Shown here in pieces: positions 7,900 to 17,285 of a stretch of 64,000 nt of DNA (the first letter of the stretch is position 1; every line of letters begins with the position of its first letter). The DNA is from Flavicella sp965243265 (GTDB taxonomy: Bacteria; Bacteroidota; Bacteroidia; Flavobacteriales; Flavobacteriaceae), in NCBI GenBank assembly GCA_965243265.1, contig CBDEUL010000005.1:442625-506624 (forward strand), in the 5' to 3' direction. Under the pieces are notes generated by a model. It saw only the letters and a list, made by a program, of their open reading frames with translations. It was not told the DNA's origin and searched no databases. Made by a program: the position numbers and the translations under genes.

Positions 7900-10740
7900 A
7901 TGAGAAAAAATATACTAGGCATTTTCTTGCTGTTAGTAGGAGGTGTCATTTACGGTCAAAGTGTAGTATCAGGAACTGTTTTTGATGAATCTGGAATTCC
8001 CATTCCCGAAGTTCATATTCAAATTGTAGAGTCTATCGAAGGGACTACAAGTAATTTTGAAGGAAAATATACCCTAGAAATAAATCAAAAACCACCTTTT
8101 AAAATCCGAGTAAGTAGTGTAGGATTTGAAACGGTAGAAAAAACGGTTACAAATAGTAAGCAGAAAATAGATTTTTTACTGAAAGAAGGAACAGTCTTAA
8201 ATGAGGTTGTTGTTTCGGCTTCAAGAACTCCAGAGCGTATTTTTGAATCGCCCGTTACTATTGAAAGAATGGGTATTAAAGCTATTGAAACCACGTCATC
8301 AGTATCTTATTACGATGGATTAGAAAATTTAAAAGGAGTAGATGTTAATACGAGTAGTTTAACATTTAAATCTGTGAATACACGTGGGTTTGCTGCTTTT
8401 TCAAATACACGTTTTATGCAGTTGGTAGATGGGATGGATAATTCTTCTCCAGCCTTAAATTTCCCTATTGGAAACTTATTAGGTATCTCAGAGTTAGATG
8501 TGCAGAGTGTTGAGTTATTACCAGGAGCCTCTTCGGCTTTATATGGGGCAAATGCATTTAACGGAATATTATTTATGACAAGTAAAAATCCGTTTGATCA
8601 TCAAGGAGTGAGTACTTATTTAAAATCAGGGGTTACTATCCAAGAAGCTAACGGAACCAATGAGTTTGTAGATGTAGGAGTTCGTGTAGGAAAAGCTTTT
8701 AGTAATAAGTTTGCAGCTAAGGTTAACTTTTCATTTTTAGAAGGAACTGACTGGGCGGCTACAGATTATAGACAATATGATGATCAAGGAGCAGGGATGC
8801 CAGATCTTATTACAGAAAATCCATCAGAGCCTTTATATGATAGAGCTAATATTTATGGAGATGAAGTTACAACCAATATCAAAGATGTAGCTGAAGCTTT
8901 GGAGGCGGCTAGTATTTTACCTCCTGGGTCTTCTACTCTGGTTCCTTCGCAAGAAGTTAGTAGAACAGGGTATAGAGAAACCGATTTAACAGATTATAAA
9001 GCTAGAAGTTTTAAGGCAGATGTTGGATTGTATTACCGACCAATGGGAGATGATTTAGAAATTAGTTATATCGGACGGTTTGGAACAGGAAATACGGTTT
9101 ATCAAGGGGCTAATCGTTATTACTTAAAAAACTTTATCATGCAACAACACAAGTTAGAGGTTAAGAATGATCATTTCTTTTGGAGAGCTTATATGACAGC
9201 AGAAGATGCAGGAGATTCTTATGATATGTTTTTTACAGGTGTAAATATGAATAAAGCCAATGCAGAACCTTGGTTTGGAACTTATACAGGAGCTTATGTT
9301 ACCGCAATTGGAGGAGGAGCAACCGATGAGCAAGCACATTCAGCGGCTAGAATAGCAGCTGATACAGCGGTAACACCACAGCCAGGAACTCCAGAATTTG
9401 AAGAGTTATTTAATAAAACAATCTCAGATGGAGATTTAAATACAGGGTCTAAATTTATTGATAAATCAAAAATCTATCATTCAGATATGAACTATAATTT
9501 TAAAGACAAAATTTCTTTTGCTGAAATTCAACTAGGGGGTTCGGCAAGGAGATATTCTTTGAATTCTAGTGGAACTATTTTTACTGATGCCGATGGTCCA
9601 ATAAATTACGATGAATTTGGAATTTATGCACAAGGTCAAAAATGGTTGATTGAAGAAACGTTGAAATTAACAGCTTCGGTGCGTTATGATAAAGCTCAAA
9701 ATTTTGATGGATTCTTTTCTCCAAGAGTGTCTTTTGTTTATAGTGTAGACGAAGCAAAAAAGCACAATTTTAGAATCTCTTACCAAACAGGATTTAGAAA
9801 CCCAACAACACAAGATCAATATATTGGGTTAGATTTAGGAAGAGCAATTTTAGTAGGATCTGCACCAGATAATTTAGATAGATATGAATCTGGGGAAAAA
9901 AGTGTAAGTACTACGGGACAGGCATTTGGAAATCCAGAAACAGTTACCTTAACAGGGAGGCAAGCATATGAAAATTCATATACAGCAACTTCTGCGGCAA
10001 GGTTTGCAGAAACTAATAATGTTGCTGATTTAGAAATAGCAGAATTGTCTTTAGTTAAACCAGAACAGGTAACGGCTGTTGAGTTGGGGTATAGAGGTGT
10101 TGTAGAAAAAATAACCATTGATTTTAGTACCTATTACAATGTTTATAAAGATTTTATTGGAAACAAAACCGTAGTATCACCTTATTATGGAGAAGTTGAT
10201 TTTTCTGATGGAACTTATAATGTACCAGGATTAGGGCTAACACCAAAAGCTATAGTCGCTTTAGGAAGTGGTGATTACCAAGCATTTCAGACATATACAA
10301 ATTCTGAAGCAGATATTTCTTCTTATGGAGCAGCAATTGGGTTGAGTACAAAAGTTATGAATGGGTTTGATGTAGGTTTGAATTATACTTGGGCAAAATT
10401 TGATTTTGACCAAAGTACTGACCCAGATTATGAGGCAGGATTTAATACGCCAGAGCATAAAGTAAAAGCTTCTTTTGGACACACCAACATAGGTCATAAT
10501 ATAGGTTTTGGAGTAGATGCTAGATGGAATGATAGTTATTTGTGGGAATCTACATTTATAGATGCAGTATTGCCAGCAAGAACAACAATGGATGCACAGG
10601 TGTCTTATACAATTCCAGAATGGAAGTCTGTGGTAAAAGTAGGAGGGACAAATATTTTAGGACATGAGTACTTTAGTGCCCCAGGGGCTGGAGCTATTGG
10701 AACTCAGGTTTTTGCATCCTGGACAGTTAAAGAGTTTTAA
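7900..10740 (+). CDS. TonB-dependent outer-membrane receptor with N-terminal CarboxypepD_reg-like domain
   Basis: A 946-residue outer-membrane transporter. The signal peptide is residues 1-19 (ending VIYG, then QSVVSG). A CarboxypepD_reg-like beta-sandwich spans about 20-100 (SGTVFDESGIPIPEVHI). The plug domain spans about 105-235, with VVVSASRTPERI as a TonB-box-like region and ELLPGASSALYGANAFNGI as its end signature. The rest is a 22-strand barrel ending in an aromatic-rich strand (SWTVKEF). It follows the secreted metallopeptidase in the same direction; the pair may take up products of proteolysis, but this is inference from adjacency only. No SusD-like partner is present. A terminator follows at 10763. 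Confidence 0.93.
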   Translation: MRKNILGIFLLLVGGVIYGQSVVSGTVFDESGIPIPEVHIQIVESIEGTTSNFEGKYTLEINQKPPFKIRVSSVGFETVEKTVTNSKQKIDFLLKEGTVLNEVVVSASRTPERIFESPVTIERMGIKAIETTSSVSYYDGLENLKGVDVNTSSLTFKSVNTRGFAAFSNTRFMQLVDGMDNSSPALNFPIGNLLGISELDVQSVELLPGASSALYGANAFNGILFMTSKNPFDHQGVSTYLKSGVTIQEANGTNEFVDVGVRVGKAFSNKFAAKVNFSFLEGTDWAATDYRQYDDQGAGMPDLITENPSEPLYDRANIYGDEVTTNIKDVAEALEAASILPPGSSTLVPSQEVSRTGYRETDLTDYKARSFKADVGLYYRPMGDDLEISYIGRFGTGNTVYQGANRYYLKNFIMQQHKLEVKNDHFFWRAYMTAEDAGDSYDMFFTGVNMNKANAEPWFGTYTGAYVTAIGGGATDEQAHSAARIAADTAVTPQPGTPEFEELFNKTISDGDLNTGSKFIDKSKIYHSDMNYNFKDKISFAEIQLGGSARRYSLNSSGTIFTDADGPINYDEFGIYAQGQKWLIEETLKLTASVRYDKAQNFDGFFSPRVSFVYSVDEAKKHNFRISYQTGFRNPTTQDQYIGLDLGRAILVGSAPDNLDRYESGEKSVSTTGQAFGNPETVTLTGRQAYENSYTATSAARFAETNNVADLEIAELSLVKPEQVTAVELGYRGVVEKITIDFSTYYNVYKDFIGNKTVVSPYYGEVDFSDGTYNVPGLGLTPKAIVALGSGDYQAFQTYTNSEADISSYGAAIGLSTKVMNGFDVGLNYTWAKFDFDQSTDPDYEAGFNTPEHKVKASFGHTNIGHNIGFGVDARWNDSYLWESTFIDAVLPARTTMDAQVSYTIPEWKSVVKVGGTNILGHEYFSAPGAGAIGTQVFASWTVKEF

Positions 10741-10762
10741 TAAAAAATAAAATAAGATGGTT

Positions 10763-10794
10763 AAAACACCTTTATTTTTTAAAGGTGTTTTTTT
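10763..10794 (+). terminator. Intrinsic terminator after the TonB-dependent receptor
   Basis: AAAACACCTTTA pairs with TAAAGGTGTTTT around a short T-rich loop and is followed by a T run. It lies 23 nt past the stop codon and separates the receptor from atpD. Confidence 0.85.
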
Positions 10795-10840
10795 CTGTTT
10801 AAAAAGGAAGAAAACACCTTTTATATTAAATTAAAACTAC

Positions 10841-10848
10841 TATCTTTG
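10841..10848 (+). promoter_or_regulatory. Predicted -7 box for atpDC
   Basis: TATCTTTG, an exact TANNTTTG match, lies just downstream of the terminator and 60 nt before the atpD ATG. No exact TTTG -33 box was seen. Confidence 0.6.
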
Positions 10849-10908
10849 CACTCTGAAAAAGAGGTAAAACTCAGAAAACAATATAACTAACAATTAATAG
10901 TTACAACA

Positions 10909-12417
10909 ATGTCTAAATTAACAGGTAAAGTTGCTCAAATTATTGGACCGGTAATTGATGTCGCATTTACAACAGGAGAAGGTCTTCCACAAATTTTTGA
11001 TTCTTTAGAAATTACTAGAGATAATGGTTCTCTTTTAGTACTTGAGGTAGAACAACATATTGGTGAAGATACAGTAAGATGTATTGCAATGGATTCTACA
11101 GATGGATTGAGTAGAGGTGCAGAAGCAGTTGCTACTGGAAGTCCAATCAAAGTACCAGTAGGTGATAATATTTACGGTCGTTTGTTCAACGTAAATGGAG
11201 ATCCAATTGATGGATTAAAATCATTACCAAAAGATGGTGATAAAGGAATGTCTATTCACCGTGATGCTCCAAAATTCGAAGACTTGTCTGTTTCTACAGA
11301 AGTTTTATTTACAGGGATTAAAGTAATTGACTTAATTGAGCCTTACTCAAAAGGAGGTAAAATTGGATTATTTGGTGGAGCCGGAGTAGGTAAAACTGTA
11401 TTGATTCAAGAGTTAATTAACAATATAGCAAAAGGTCATGGAGGTCTTTCAGTATTCGCAGGAGTAGGAGAAAGAACTCGTGAAGGAAATGACTTAATGC
11501 GTGAAATGATTGAAGCTGGAATTATCCAATATGGAGAAGAATTTGAGCATTCAATGGAAGCAGGTGGATGGGACTTAGAAAAAATCGATCATGAAAAAAT
11601 GAAAGATTCTAAGGTAACATTCGTATTCGGACAAATGAATGAACCTCCTGGAGCACGTGCACGTGTTGCATTATCAGGTTTAACTATTGCTGAATATTTC
11701 CGTGATGGAGCTGGAGATTCTCAAGGGAAAGACGTTTTGTTCTTCGTTGATAATATCTTCCGTTTTACACAAGCAGGATCTGAAGTATCTGCACTTCTTG
11801 GACGTATGCCATCTGCCGTAGGTTACCAACCAACATTGGCAACTGAGATGGGGGCTATGCAAGAACGTATTACTTCAACAAAAACAGGATCTATTACATC
11901 TGTACAAGCGGTATACGTGCCTGCAGATGATTTAACGGATCCAGCACCAGCAACAACGTTTGCTCACTTAGATGCAACTACAGTATTGTCTCGTAAAATT
12001 GCTGAGTTAGGTATTTATCCAGCGGTAGATCCGTTAGATTCTACTTCTCGTATCTTAACTGAAGATATTTTAGGGAAAGAACACTACGCTTGTGCTCAAA
12101 ACGTAAAAGAGTTATTACAACGTTACAAAGAATTACAAGATATTATTGCAATTCTAGGTATGGAAGAATTAAGTGAAGAAGATAAATTAGTTGTACATAG
12201 AGCTCGTAGAGCACAACGTTTCTTATCTCAACCATTCCACGTAGCTGAGCAATTTACAGGTATTCCTGGAGTATTGGTAGATATTAAAGATACAATCAAA
12301 GGATTCAACATGATTATGAATGGTGAATTAGATAAGTATCCTGAAGCAGCATTCAACTTAAGAGGATCAATCCAAGAAGCGATTGATGCAGGAGAGAAAA
12401 TGTTAGCTGAAGCGTAA
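10909..12417 (+). CDS. atpD: F1Fo ATP synthase subunit beta
   Basis: Catalytic subunit of F1. The 502 residues have an N-terminal beta-barrel (1-80), a nucleotide-binding domain with the P-loop GGAGVGKT near 155-162, the catalytic GERTREGNDL segment (general base glutamate), the Walker B stretch DVLFFVDNIFRFTQAG and the conserved SALLGRMPSAVGYQPTLA loop. The C-terminal DELSEED-like sequence is present as MEELSEEDK. It is paired with atpC 88 nt downstream. The other ATP synthase genes are not nearby, which is the usual split arrangement in Flavobacteriia. Confidence 0.99.
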   Translation: MSKLTGKVAQIIGPVIDVAFTTGEGLPQIFDSLEITRDNGSLLVLEVEQHIGEDTVRCIAMDSTDGLSRGAEAVATGSPIKVPVGDNIYGRLFNVNGDPIDGLKSLPKDGDKGMSIHRDAPKFEDLSVSTEVLFTGIKVIDLIEPYSKGGKIGLFGGAGVGKTVLIQELINNIAKGHGGLSVFAGVGERTREGNDLMREMIEAGIIQYGEEFEHSMEAGGWDLEKIDHEKMKDSKVTFVFGQMNEPPGARARVALSGLTIAEYFRDGAGDSQGKDVLFFVDNIFRFTQAGSEVSALLGRMPSAVGYQPTLATEMGAMQERITSTKTGSITSVQAVYVPADDLTDPAPATTFAHLDATTVLSRKIAELGIYPAVDPLDSTSRILTEDILGKEHYACAQNVKELLQRYKELQDIIAILGMEELSEEDKLVVHRARRAQRFLSQPFHVAEQFTGIPGVLVDIKDTIKGFNMIMNGELDKYPEAAFNLRGSIQEAIDAGEKMLAEA

Positions 12418-12505
12418 AACTAGTTTTAAGTTTTCAGTTTTGAATTTTGAGTTGTTTTAACCAAAGTTAGAAGCTAAAAACGAAGAACTAAAAACTATAA
12501 AGAAT

Positions 12506-12799
12506 ATGTTTTTAGAACTTGTATCACCAGAAGCAATCTTATTTAACCAAGAAGTAGATTCAGTATCTGTTCCTGGAGTAGATGGAGAGTTTCAAATGTT
12601 AAATAATCACGCACCTATAGTTTCTGTTTTAGCTAAAGGAACTATTAAAATTCATGTACATACACAAGAGCACCTTGAGTTTGATGAATTAACTGGTGGT
12701 GTAGTGCCTCATGCAGATGATGACAAGGTTTTAACCTTAGCGATCAACTCAGGTACTATTGAGATGAAAGATAATAAAGTGGTTATTCTAGTAGACTAA
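12506..12799 (+). CDS. atpC: F1Fo ATP synthase subunit epsilon, short form
   Basis: A 97-residue protein consisting only of the N-terminal beta-sandwich of epsilon (LELVSPEAILF at the start, then VPGVDGEFQMLNNHAPIVSVL). The usual length in proteobacteria is about 135-140 residues. The missing part is the C-terminal helical hairpin that inhibits ATP hydrolysis. The reading frame is intact and followed by a good terminator, so the short form looks natural, and it is common in Bacteroidota. It is cotranscribed with atpD. Confidence 0.95.
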   Translation: MFLELVSPEAILFNQEVDSVSVPGVDGEFQMLNNHAPIVSVLAKGTIKIHVHTQEHLEFDELTGGVVPHADDDKVLTLAINSGTIEMKDNKVVILVD

Positions 12800-12820
12800 T
12801 CATTTTCGTACCAAAATATA

Positions 12821-12853
12821 AAAGCTCCAAGTAATTTTACTTGGAGCTTTTTG
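12821..12853 (+). terminator. Intrinsic terminator after atpC
   Basis: AAAGCTCCAAGTAA pairs with TTACTTGGAGCTTT around a 2-nt TT core (in practice a loop of about 4 nt), followed by TTGTTTT. It lies 21 nt past the atpC stop. Confidence 0.85.
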
Positions 12854-12920
12854 TTTTAATTTGTAGAGAATAATTCTTCTTTATTTTTTACATTTAAAAC
12901 CATTGATAAATTCTTTTAAG

Positions 12921-14051
12921 ATGACTTTTCCCCATGAATTAAGTTTAAAATTAACTACAAGAAGGCAAAATAATTCTTTTCGAAATCTATCTGTTTCAAA
13001 AGGGTTGATTGATTTTTCATCAAATGACTATTTGGGATTTTCAAAAAATGTGTCGATTTATAAACAAGCAGAACAGATTCTTTCCAAAGAGAAATTTTTA
13101 AATGGAAGTACAGGATCCCGTTTAGTTTCGGGGACACATGTATTACAAGGTAAGATAGAAACGTATTTAGCGAAATATCATAATTCAGAAGCAGCATTGC
13201 TGTACAACTCTGGTTACGATGCCAATTTAGGCTTGTTTTCTTCTATTTTACAAAAAGGAGCTACAGTTTTGTATGATGAATTAATTCATGCCTCTATAAG
13301 AGATGGAATTCGATTGTCTAATGCCAAAGCATTGAAGTTTAAGCACAATTCATTAGAAGACTTAGAAAATAAGTTAACAAAGTGTACTGGTACTGTATTT
13401 ATTGCTGTAGAGTCTGTTTATTCTATGGATGGAGATATGGCTCCTTTGGAAGCATTGGTGGCATTTTCCAAAAAACACAATTGTTATTTGATTGTTGATG
13501 AAGCCCACTCAACAGGTGTTTATGGAAAAAAAGGCGAAGGAATTCTTCAAGAGTTAACTCTAGAAAAAGATGTTTTTGCAAGAATACATACTTTTGGAAA
13601 AGCTATGGGATGTCATGGAGCTGTAGTTTTAGGGAGTCGCGAACTAAGAGATTATTTAATTAATTTTTCAAGACCCTTTATTTATACTACGGCAGCTTCT
13701 TTACATTCGGTAGCAACAATTCAGGCTTGTTATTTAGAATTGGAAAAAACATTGGAGATAGAAACATTGCAGAGTAATATTACTTTTTTTAATAACAAAG
13801 TAGTGGATTATGAGTTAGATAAGTTCTTTATAAAAAGTATAAGTGCCATACAATGCTGTGTGCTTAAAGGAAATGAAAAAGTAAAATCAATTTCTAAAAA
13901 GATAAAAGAAGAAGGCTTTGATGTAAAGGCTATATTATCTCCAACAGTACCCGAAGGTCAAGAACGTTTACGTATATGTTTACATAGTTATAATAGTTTA
14001 GAAGAAATTGATAAGTTGTTAAGGCTATTGGTTACTTTTGTGACCATCTAA
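12921..14051 (+). CDS. bioF: 8-amino-7-oxononanoate synthase
   Basis: PLP-dependent condensation of pimeloyl thioester with alanine, the first committed step of the biotin ring pathway. The open frame begins at a TTG at 12903, but the ATG at 12921 (MTFPHELSLKL) is the better start and gives 376 residues. Typical signatures are FSSNDYLGFS, NGSTGSRLVSG, DEAHSTGVYG and HTFGKAMG, in which K227 is the expected PLP Schiff-base lysine. bioD starts 9 nt after its stop. It is first in bioF-bioD-membrane protein-bioA. Confidence 0.95.
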   Translation: MTFPHELSLKLTTRRQNNSFRNLSVSKGLIDFSSNDYLGFSKNVSIYKQAEQILSKEKFLNGSTGSRLVSGTHVLQGKIETYLAKYHNSEAALLYNSGYDANLGLFSSILQKGATVLYDELIHASIRDGIRLSNAKALKFKHNSLEDLENKLTKCTGTVFIAVESVYSMDGDMAPLEALVAFSKKHNCYLIVDEAHSTGVYGKKGEGILQELTLEKDVFARIHTFGKAMGCHGAVVLGSRELRDYLINFSRPFIYTTAASLHSVATIQACYLELEKTLEIETLQSNITFFNNKVVDYELDKFFIKSISAIQCCVLKGNEKVKSISKKIKEEGFDVKAILSPTVPEGQERLRICLHSYNSLEEIDKLLRLLVTFVTI

Positions 14052-14060
14052 AAATAGAAG

Positions 14061-14681
14061 ATGAAGCAAACTTATTTTATAACAGGAATTTCTACTGAAG
14101 TAGGAAAAACACTTGTTTCTGCAATTGTAACAGAAGCTTTAGAGGCAGATTATTGGAAACCTGTACAAGCAGGTGAATTAGAGTATTCAGATACACACAA
14201 AGTACAAGAAATGATTTCGAATTCGAGATCTACTTTTTATCCCAATTCTTATGCGTTAAAAACGCCGATGAGTCCTCATGCAGCAGCAGAATTAGAAAAT
14301 ATCACAGTTACTTTAGATAAAATAAAGCCACCACAAACAGAAAATAATTTGGTTATTGAAGGAGCAGGAGGTTTGTTGGTTCCGTTAAACGATCAAGACA
14401 CAATTTTAGATTTGATAAAACCCACGTATAAAGTTATTGTAGTTTCAAGACATTACTTGGGAAGTATCAATCATACATTGATGACAATAAAATTGTTAAA
14501 AGAAAAAGGTTTTGATATTGCTGTAATTTTTTCAGGAGAAAAACATATTTCAACAGAAAGCATTATAGAAAAAATGACCGGTGTAACAGTTATTGGAAGA
14601 GTAGATGAAGAAAAAGAAATAAACAAGCAGGTTATTAAAAAATACGCAGCACAGTTTTGTGAGAATTTATCAACGTTTTAG
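14061..14681 (+). CDS. bioD: ATP-dependent dethiobiotin synthetase
   Basis: Closes the ureido ring on 7,8-diaminopelargonic acid using CO2 and ATP. The 206 residues begin with the modified P-loop YFITGISTEVGKT (residues 5-17). WKPVQAGE carries the conserved substrate lysine, and IEGAGGLLVPL is the second family signature. Spacing to bioF is 9 nt and to the following membrane protein 10 nt, which indicates one operon. Confidence 0.96.
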   Translation: MKQTYFITGISTEVGKTLVSAIVTEALEADYWKPVQAGELEYSDTHKVQEMISNSRSTFYPNSYALKTPMSPHAAAELENITVTLDKIKPPQTENNLVIEGAGGLLVPLNDQDTILDLIKPTYKVIVVSRHYLGSINHTLMTIKLLKEKGFDIAVIFSGEKHISTESIIEKMTGVTVIGRVDEEKEINKQVIKKYAAQFCENLSTF

Positions 14682-14691
14682 ATAACCATAT

Positions 14692-15828
14692 ATGATTTCC
14701 TCCTTTCCTAAAAAATTAAAAAATAACTTATGGAAATTTCCACTAGTATTTGGTGTTTTGGGAGGTTTGATGGGGTTGTTTTTACGTTATGTGTATACGG
14801 GAGGTATTTCGGGTTTTACGCTTAAAAACCTGTTGCATTCTCACTCACATGTAATGTTGTTGGGTTTTTTGTTCAATGCTTTAATAGCGTTGTTGTGGAT
14901 CCATTTTACAGAAAAAATAGATAAAAAATCTTATTTCTTTTACGGAGGGTTACAGGTTTGCGTAGCACTTTTGTTAGTAGGGTTTGTTATTCAAGGATAT
15001 GCTGCTTTTACTATTGTTATTTCTACGTTGCACTTGTGGTTGAGTTATGTGTTGTTAGTCAGACTTTGGAAGCGTTTAAAGGGAACAACTACAATTGTTA
15101 ATTTTGTAAAAGTTGGAATTGTTTTTCATTTTATAGCTTCTATCGGGCCTTATTTATTAGGGCCTTTAAAAGTAGGTGGTTTAGAAGAGAGTCCTTGGTA
15201 CCAGCAGGCAATATTTTTCTACTTGCATTTTCAATATTTTGGATCTTTTTTTATGTGGTTGTTGGCGGTATTGTTTCAGCAAACGCAAATATTTTTATCC
15301 AAAGAGCAGCTACGAGCCATTGTAGTGAGTGTTGTTTTATTATTTACACATTCATTAGACTATAGTTTTGATCATTGGTCAATTACTTTATTAGGAGCTA
15401 TTGGAGGGGTGCTTCTTTTTTTTCAGTTTTTAACAATCAGAACTGCTTTTCAAGATAAAAAAAAGTCCTATTCTTTATTTTTTGACATGCTTTTAGGCTT
15501 GCTTTTCTTGAACTGTTTAGGGAGTATTCCATATGTTTCAGATTTGGTAGTTCAAGATCGTTTTGTGTTAATAGCATGGCTACATTTATTGTTTTTAGGG
15601 ATTTATTTGCCTTTTGTATGGATGCAATACCCATTACAAGTTAAAAAGGAAGTTTGGGTTTTTTATGCGGTTTCTGTTTTGTTGACAGAGCTTTTTTTAT
15701 TGTTCCCCAATTCAATTTCCGAATTTTTCTCTATTTCAATAATGATGCTTTTGTTTCTTGCCTATTTAGGTGTGGTCTTATCTATATGTATTGTACATTT
15801 GAGATTCCTTTTTGAAACTATAAAATAA
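14692..15828 (+). CDS. Polytopic membrane protein embedded in the biotin operon
   Basis: A 378-residue integral membrane protein with about 10-12 hydrophobic segments from residue 17 to the C-terminus. It has no cleaved signal peptide and no family I can name firmly. Histidines cluster at membrane edges: HSHSHVMLLGF before the second segment, LHLWLSYVLL, FHFIAS, LHFQYFGSFF, HSLDYSFDHW and AWLHLLFLGI. The HxHxH pattern followed by a helix recalls heme-copper oxidase subunit I or NnrS-like proteins, so metal or heme binding is possible but unproven. The gene starts 10 nt after bioD, and its stop overlaps the bioA start as TAATG, so it is translated as part of the biotin operon. A role in biotin-precursor metabolism or transport is only suggested by position. 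Confidence 0.85.
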   Translation: MISSFPKKLKNNLWKFPLVFGVLGGLMGLFLRYVYTGGISGFTLKNLLHSHSHVMLLGFLFNALIALLWIHFTEKIDKKSYFFYGGLQVCVALLLVGFVIQGYAAFTIVISTLHLWLSYVLLVRLWKRLKGTTTIVNFVKVGIVFHFIASIGPYLLGPLKVGGLEESPWYQQAIFFYLHFQYFGSFFMWLLAVLFQQTQIFLSKEQLRAIVVSVVLLFTHSLDYSFDHWSITLLGAIGGVLLFFQFLTIRTAFQDKKKSYSLFFDMLLGLLFLNCLGSIPYVSDLVVQDRFVLIAWLHLLFLGIYLPFVWMQYPLQVKKEVWVFYAVSVLLTELFLLFPNSISEFFSISIMMLLFLAYLGVVLSICIVHLRFLFETIK

Positions 15829-17093
15829 TGACTTTACAAGAACGAGATCAAAAACACCTTTGGCATCCTTTAACACAGCATAAATTACACCCTAATCATT
15901 TAGCAATTGTGAAAGCAAAAGGCGCTTTGTTGTTTGATGAAGAAGGAAAAAGTTATATAGATGGTATTGCCTCTTGGTATACTTGTATGTATGGACATTG
16001 TAATCCATATATAATAGAAAAAGTAACAGCTCAGTTGTCAAAGTTAGATCAAGTAGTTTTTAGTGGTTTTACACATGAACCAGCGGTGAAAATGTCTGAA
16101 TCTTTGATGAAAATTTTACCGAGTAATCAACAAAAAATATTTTTTTCAGATAACGGGTCAACTTCGGTAGATGTAGCTATTAAGATGGCTTTGCAGTATC
16201 ATTTTAATAAAGGAGAAAAAAGAACTAAAATTATTGCATTAGAAGATGCTTTTCATGGAGATACTTTTGGAGCTATGTCAGTTTCAGGACTGTCTGTTTA
16301 CAATGGTCCCTTTGAAGATTTTTTGTTGACGATAGATAGAGTAGATGTTCCTACAGAAGGGAATTTTGAAGAAGTAAAAACAAAATTCATTTCAATTTTA
16401 GAAACAGAGGAAGTTGCAGCATTTATTTTTGAGCCCTTGGTACAAGGAGCGGCAGCCATGAAAATGTATAGCGCTCAATTGTTAGATGAATTAATAGCTA
16501 TTGCAAGAGAATATAATGTATTGGCAATAGCAGATGAGGTAATGACAGGTTTTGGGAAAACAGGGAAAAATTTTGCATCAGAATATTTAGAGAATTATCC
16601 AGATATTATGTGTTTGTCAAAATCTTTAACAGGAGGTGTTGTGCCAATGGCATTGACTACTTGTACACAAGAAGTGTACGAATCTTTTTATGATGATGAG
16701 ATAAGTAAAGGTTTTTTTCATGGGCATACGTATTCAGCAAATCCTTTAGGATGTACAGCTATTACCGCGGGAGTAGATTTATTAATTTCAGAAGAGATAC
16801 AAAATAACAGTAAGCGAATTCAAACCAGTCATAAAGCCTTTAATAATAAAATTAAAAACCATCCAAAAGTTAAAGCTACGCGTCAAATAGGAGTTATTTA
16901 TGCGTTAGATTTAAATATAGAAATGGATCGTTATGGAAGTTTAAGAGATCAACTTTTCAGTTTTTTTATGGAAAGAGGGGTTTGTTTAAGGCCTTTAGGG
17001 AATACTATTTATATATTGCCTCCATTTGTAATTACACCTTTAGAATTGCAAAAAATATATGATGCAATAGAAGCTTGTTTAGAAGTTTTTTAG
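15828..17093 (+). CDS. bioA: Adenosylmethionine-8-amino-7-oxononanoate aminotransferase
   Basis: Class III PLP aminotransferase that converts KAPA to DAPA using S-adenosylmethionine as amino donor. The 421 residues contain the start signature HLWHPLTQH, IASWYTCMYGH, the FFSDNGSTSVDVAIKMA cofactor loop, ALEDAFHGDTFGAMS, ADEVMTGFGKTG and CLSKSLTGG with the PLP lysine at K265. The ATG overlaps the preceding stop by 1 nt. It closes the operon and is followed by a strong terminator. BioB, BioC and BioH are not in the window. Confidence 0.96.
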   Translation: MTLQERDQKHLWHPLTQHKLHPNHLAIVKAKGALLFDEEGKSYIDGIASWYTCMYGHCNPYIIEKVTAQLSKLDQVVFSGFTHEPAVKMSESLMKILPSNQQKIFFSDNGSTSVDVAIKMALQYHFNKGEKRTKIIALEDAFHGDTFGAMSVSGLSVYNGPFEDFLLTIDRVDVPTEGNFEEVKTKFISILETEEVAAFIFEPLVQGAAAMKMYSAQLLDELIAIAREYNVLAIADEVMTGFGKTGKNFASEYLENYPDIMCLSKSLTGGVVPMALTTCTQEVYESFYDDEISKGFFHGHTYSANPLGCTAITAGVDLLISEEIQNNSKRIQTSHKAFNNKIKNHPKVKATRQIGVIYALDLNIEMDRYGSLRDQLFSFFMERGVCLRPLGNTIYILPPFVITPLELQKIYDAIEACLEVF

Positions 17094-17116
17094 TTCCTTT
17101 AAATTAGAAAATTATT

Positions 17117-17156
17117 ATCGGTTTTGTGTACTTAAAGTATACAAAACCGATTTTTT
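17117..17156 (+). terminator. Intrinsic terminator after bioA
   Basis: ATCGGTTTTGTGTACTT pairs with AAGTATACAAAACCGAT (one G-U pair) with an A loop, followed by TTTTTTAG. It lies 23 nt past the bioA stop. Confidence 0.88.
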
Positions 17157-17285
17157 AGTTTAGAGCCGTACATGTTTATAGGTGGTTTTAAAAACAGCTG
17201 TAATTGAGGGGTGTTTAGAAAGTATAATTCAACTATTTTAGGTGCCTTAAAACAAAGGCTATAAGTGTTTTATAACTTCTAATAT
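17157..17285 (+). other. Intergenic segment with no recognised gene
   Basis: AT-rich sequence between the bioA terminator and the predicted promoter at 17286. No open frame of credible length or conserved motif was seen. It may hold upstream promoter elements for the transcript that follows. Confidence 0.5.

Noticed and set aside
4316..10740. Polysaccharide utilisation locus
   Set aside because: There is no SusD-like gene, glycoside hydrolase or sugar regulator next to the receptor; the neighbour is a protease.
12903..12920. TTG start for bioF
   Set aside because: The ATG at 12921 gives the normal BioF N-terminus; the extra six residues have no family support.
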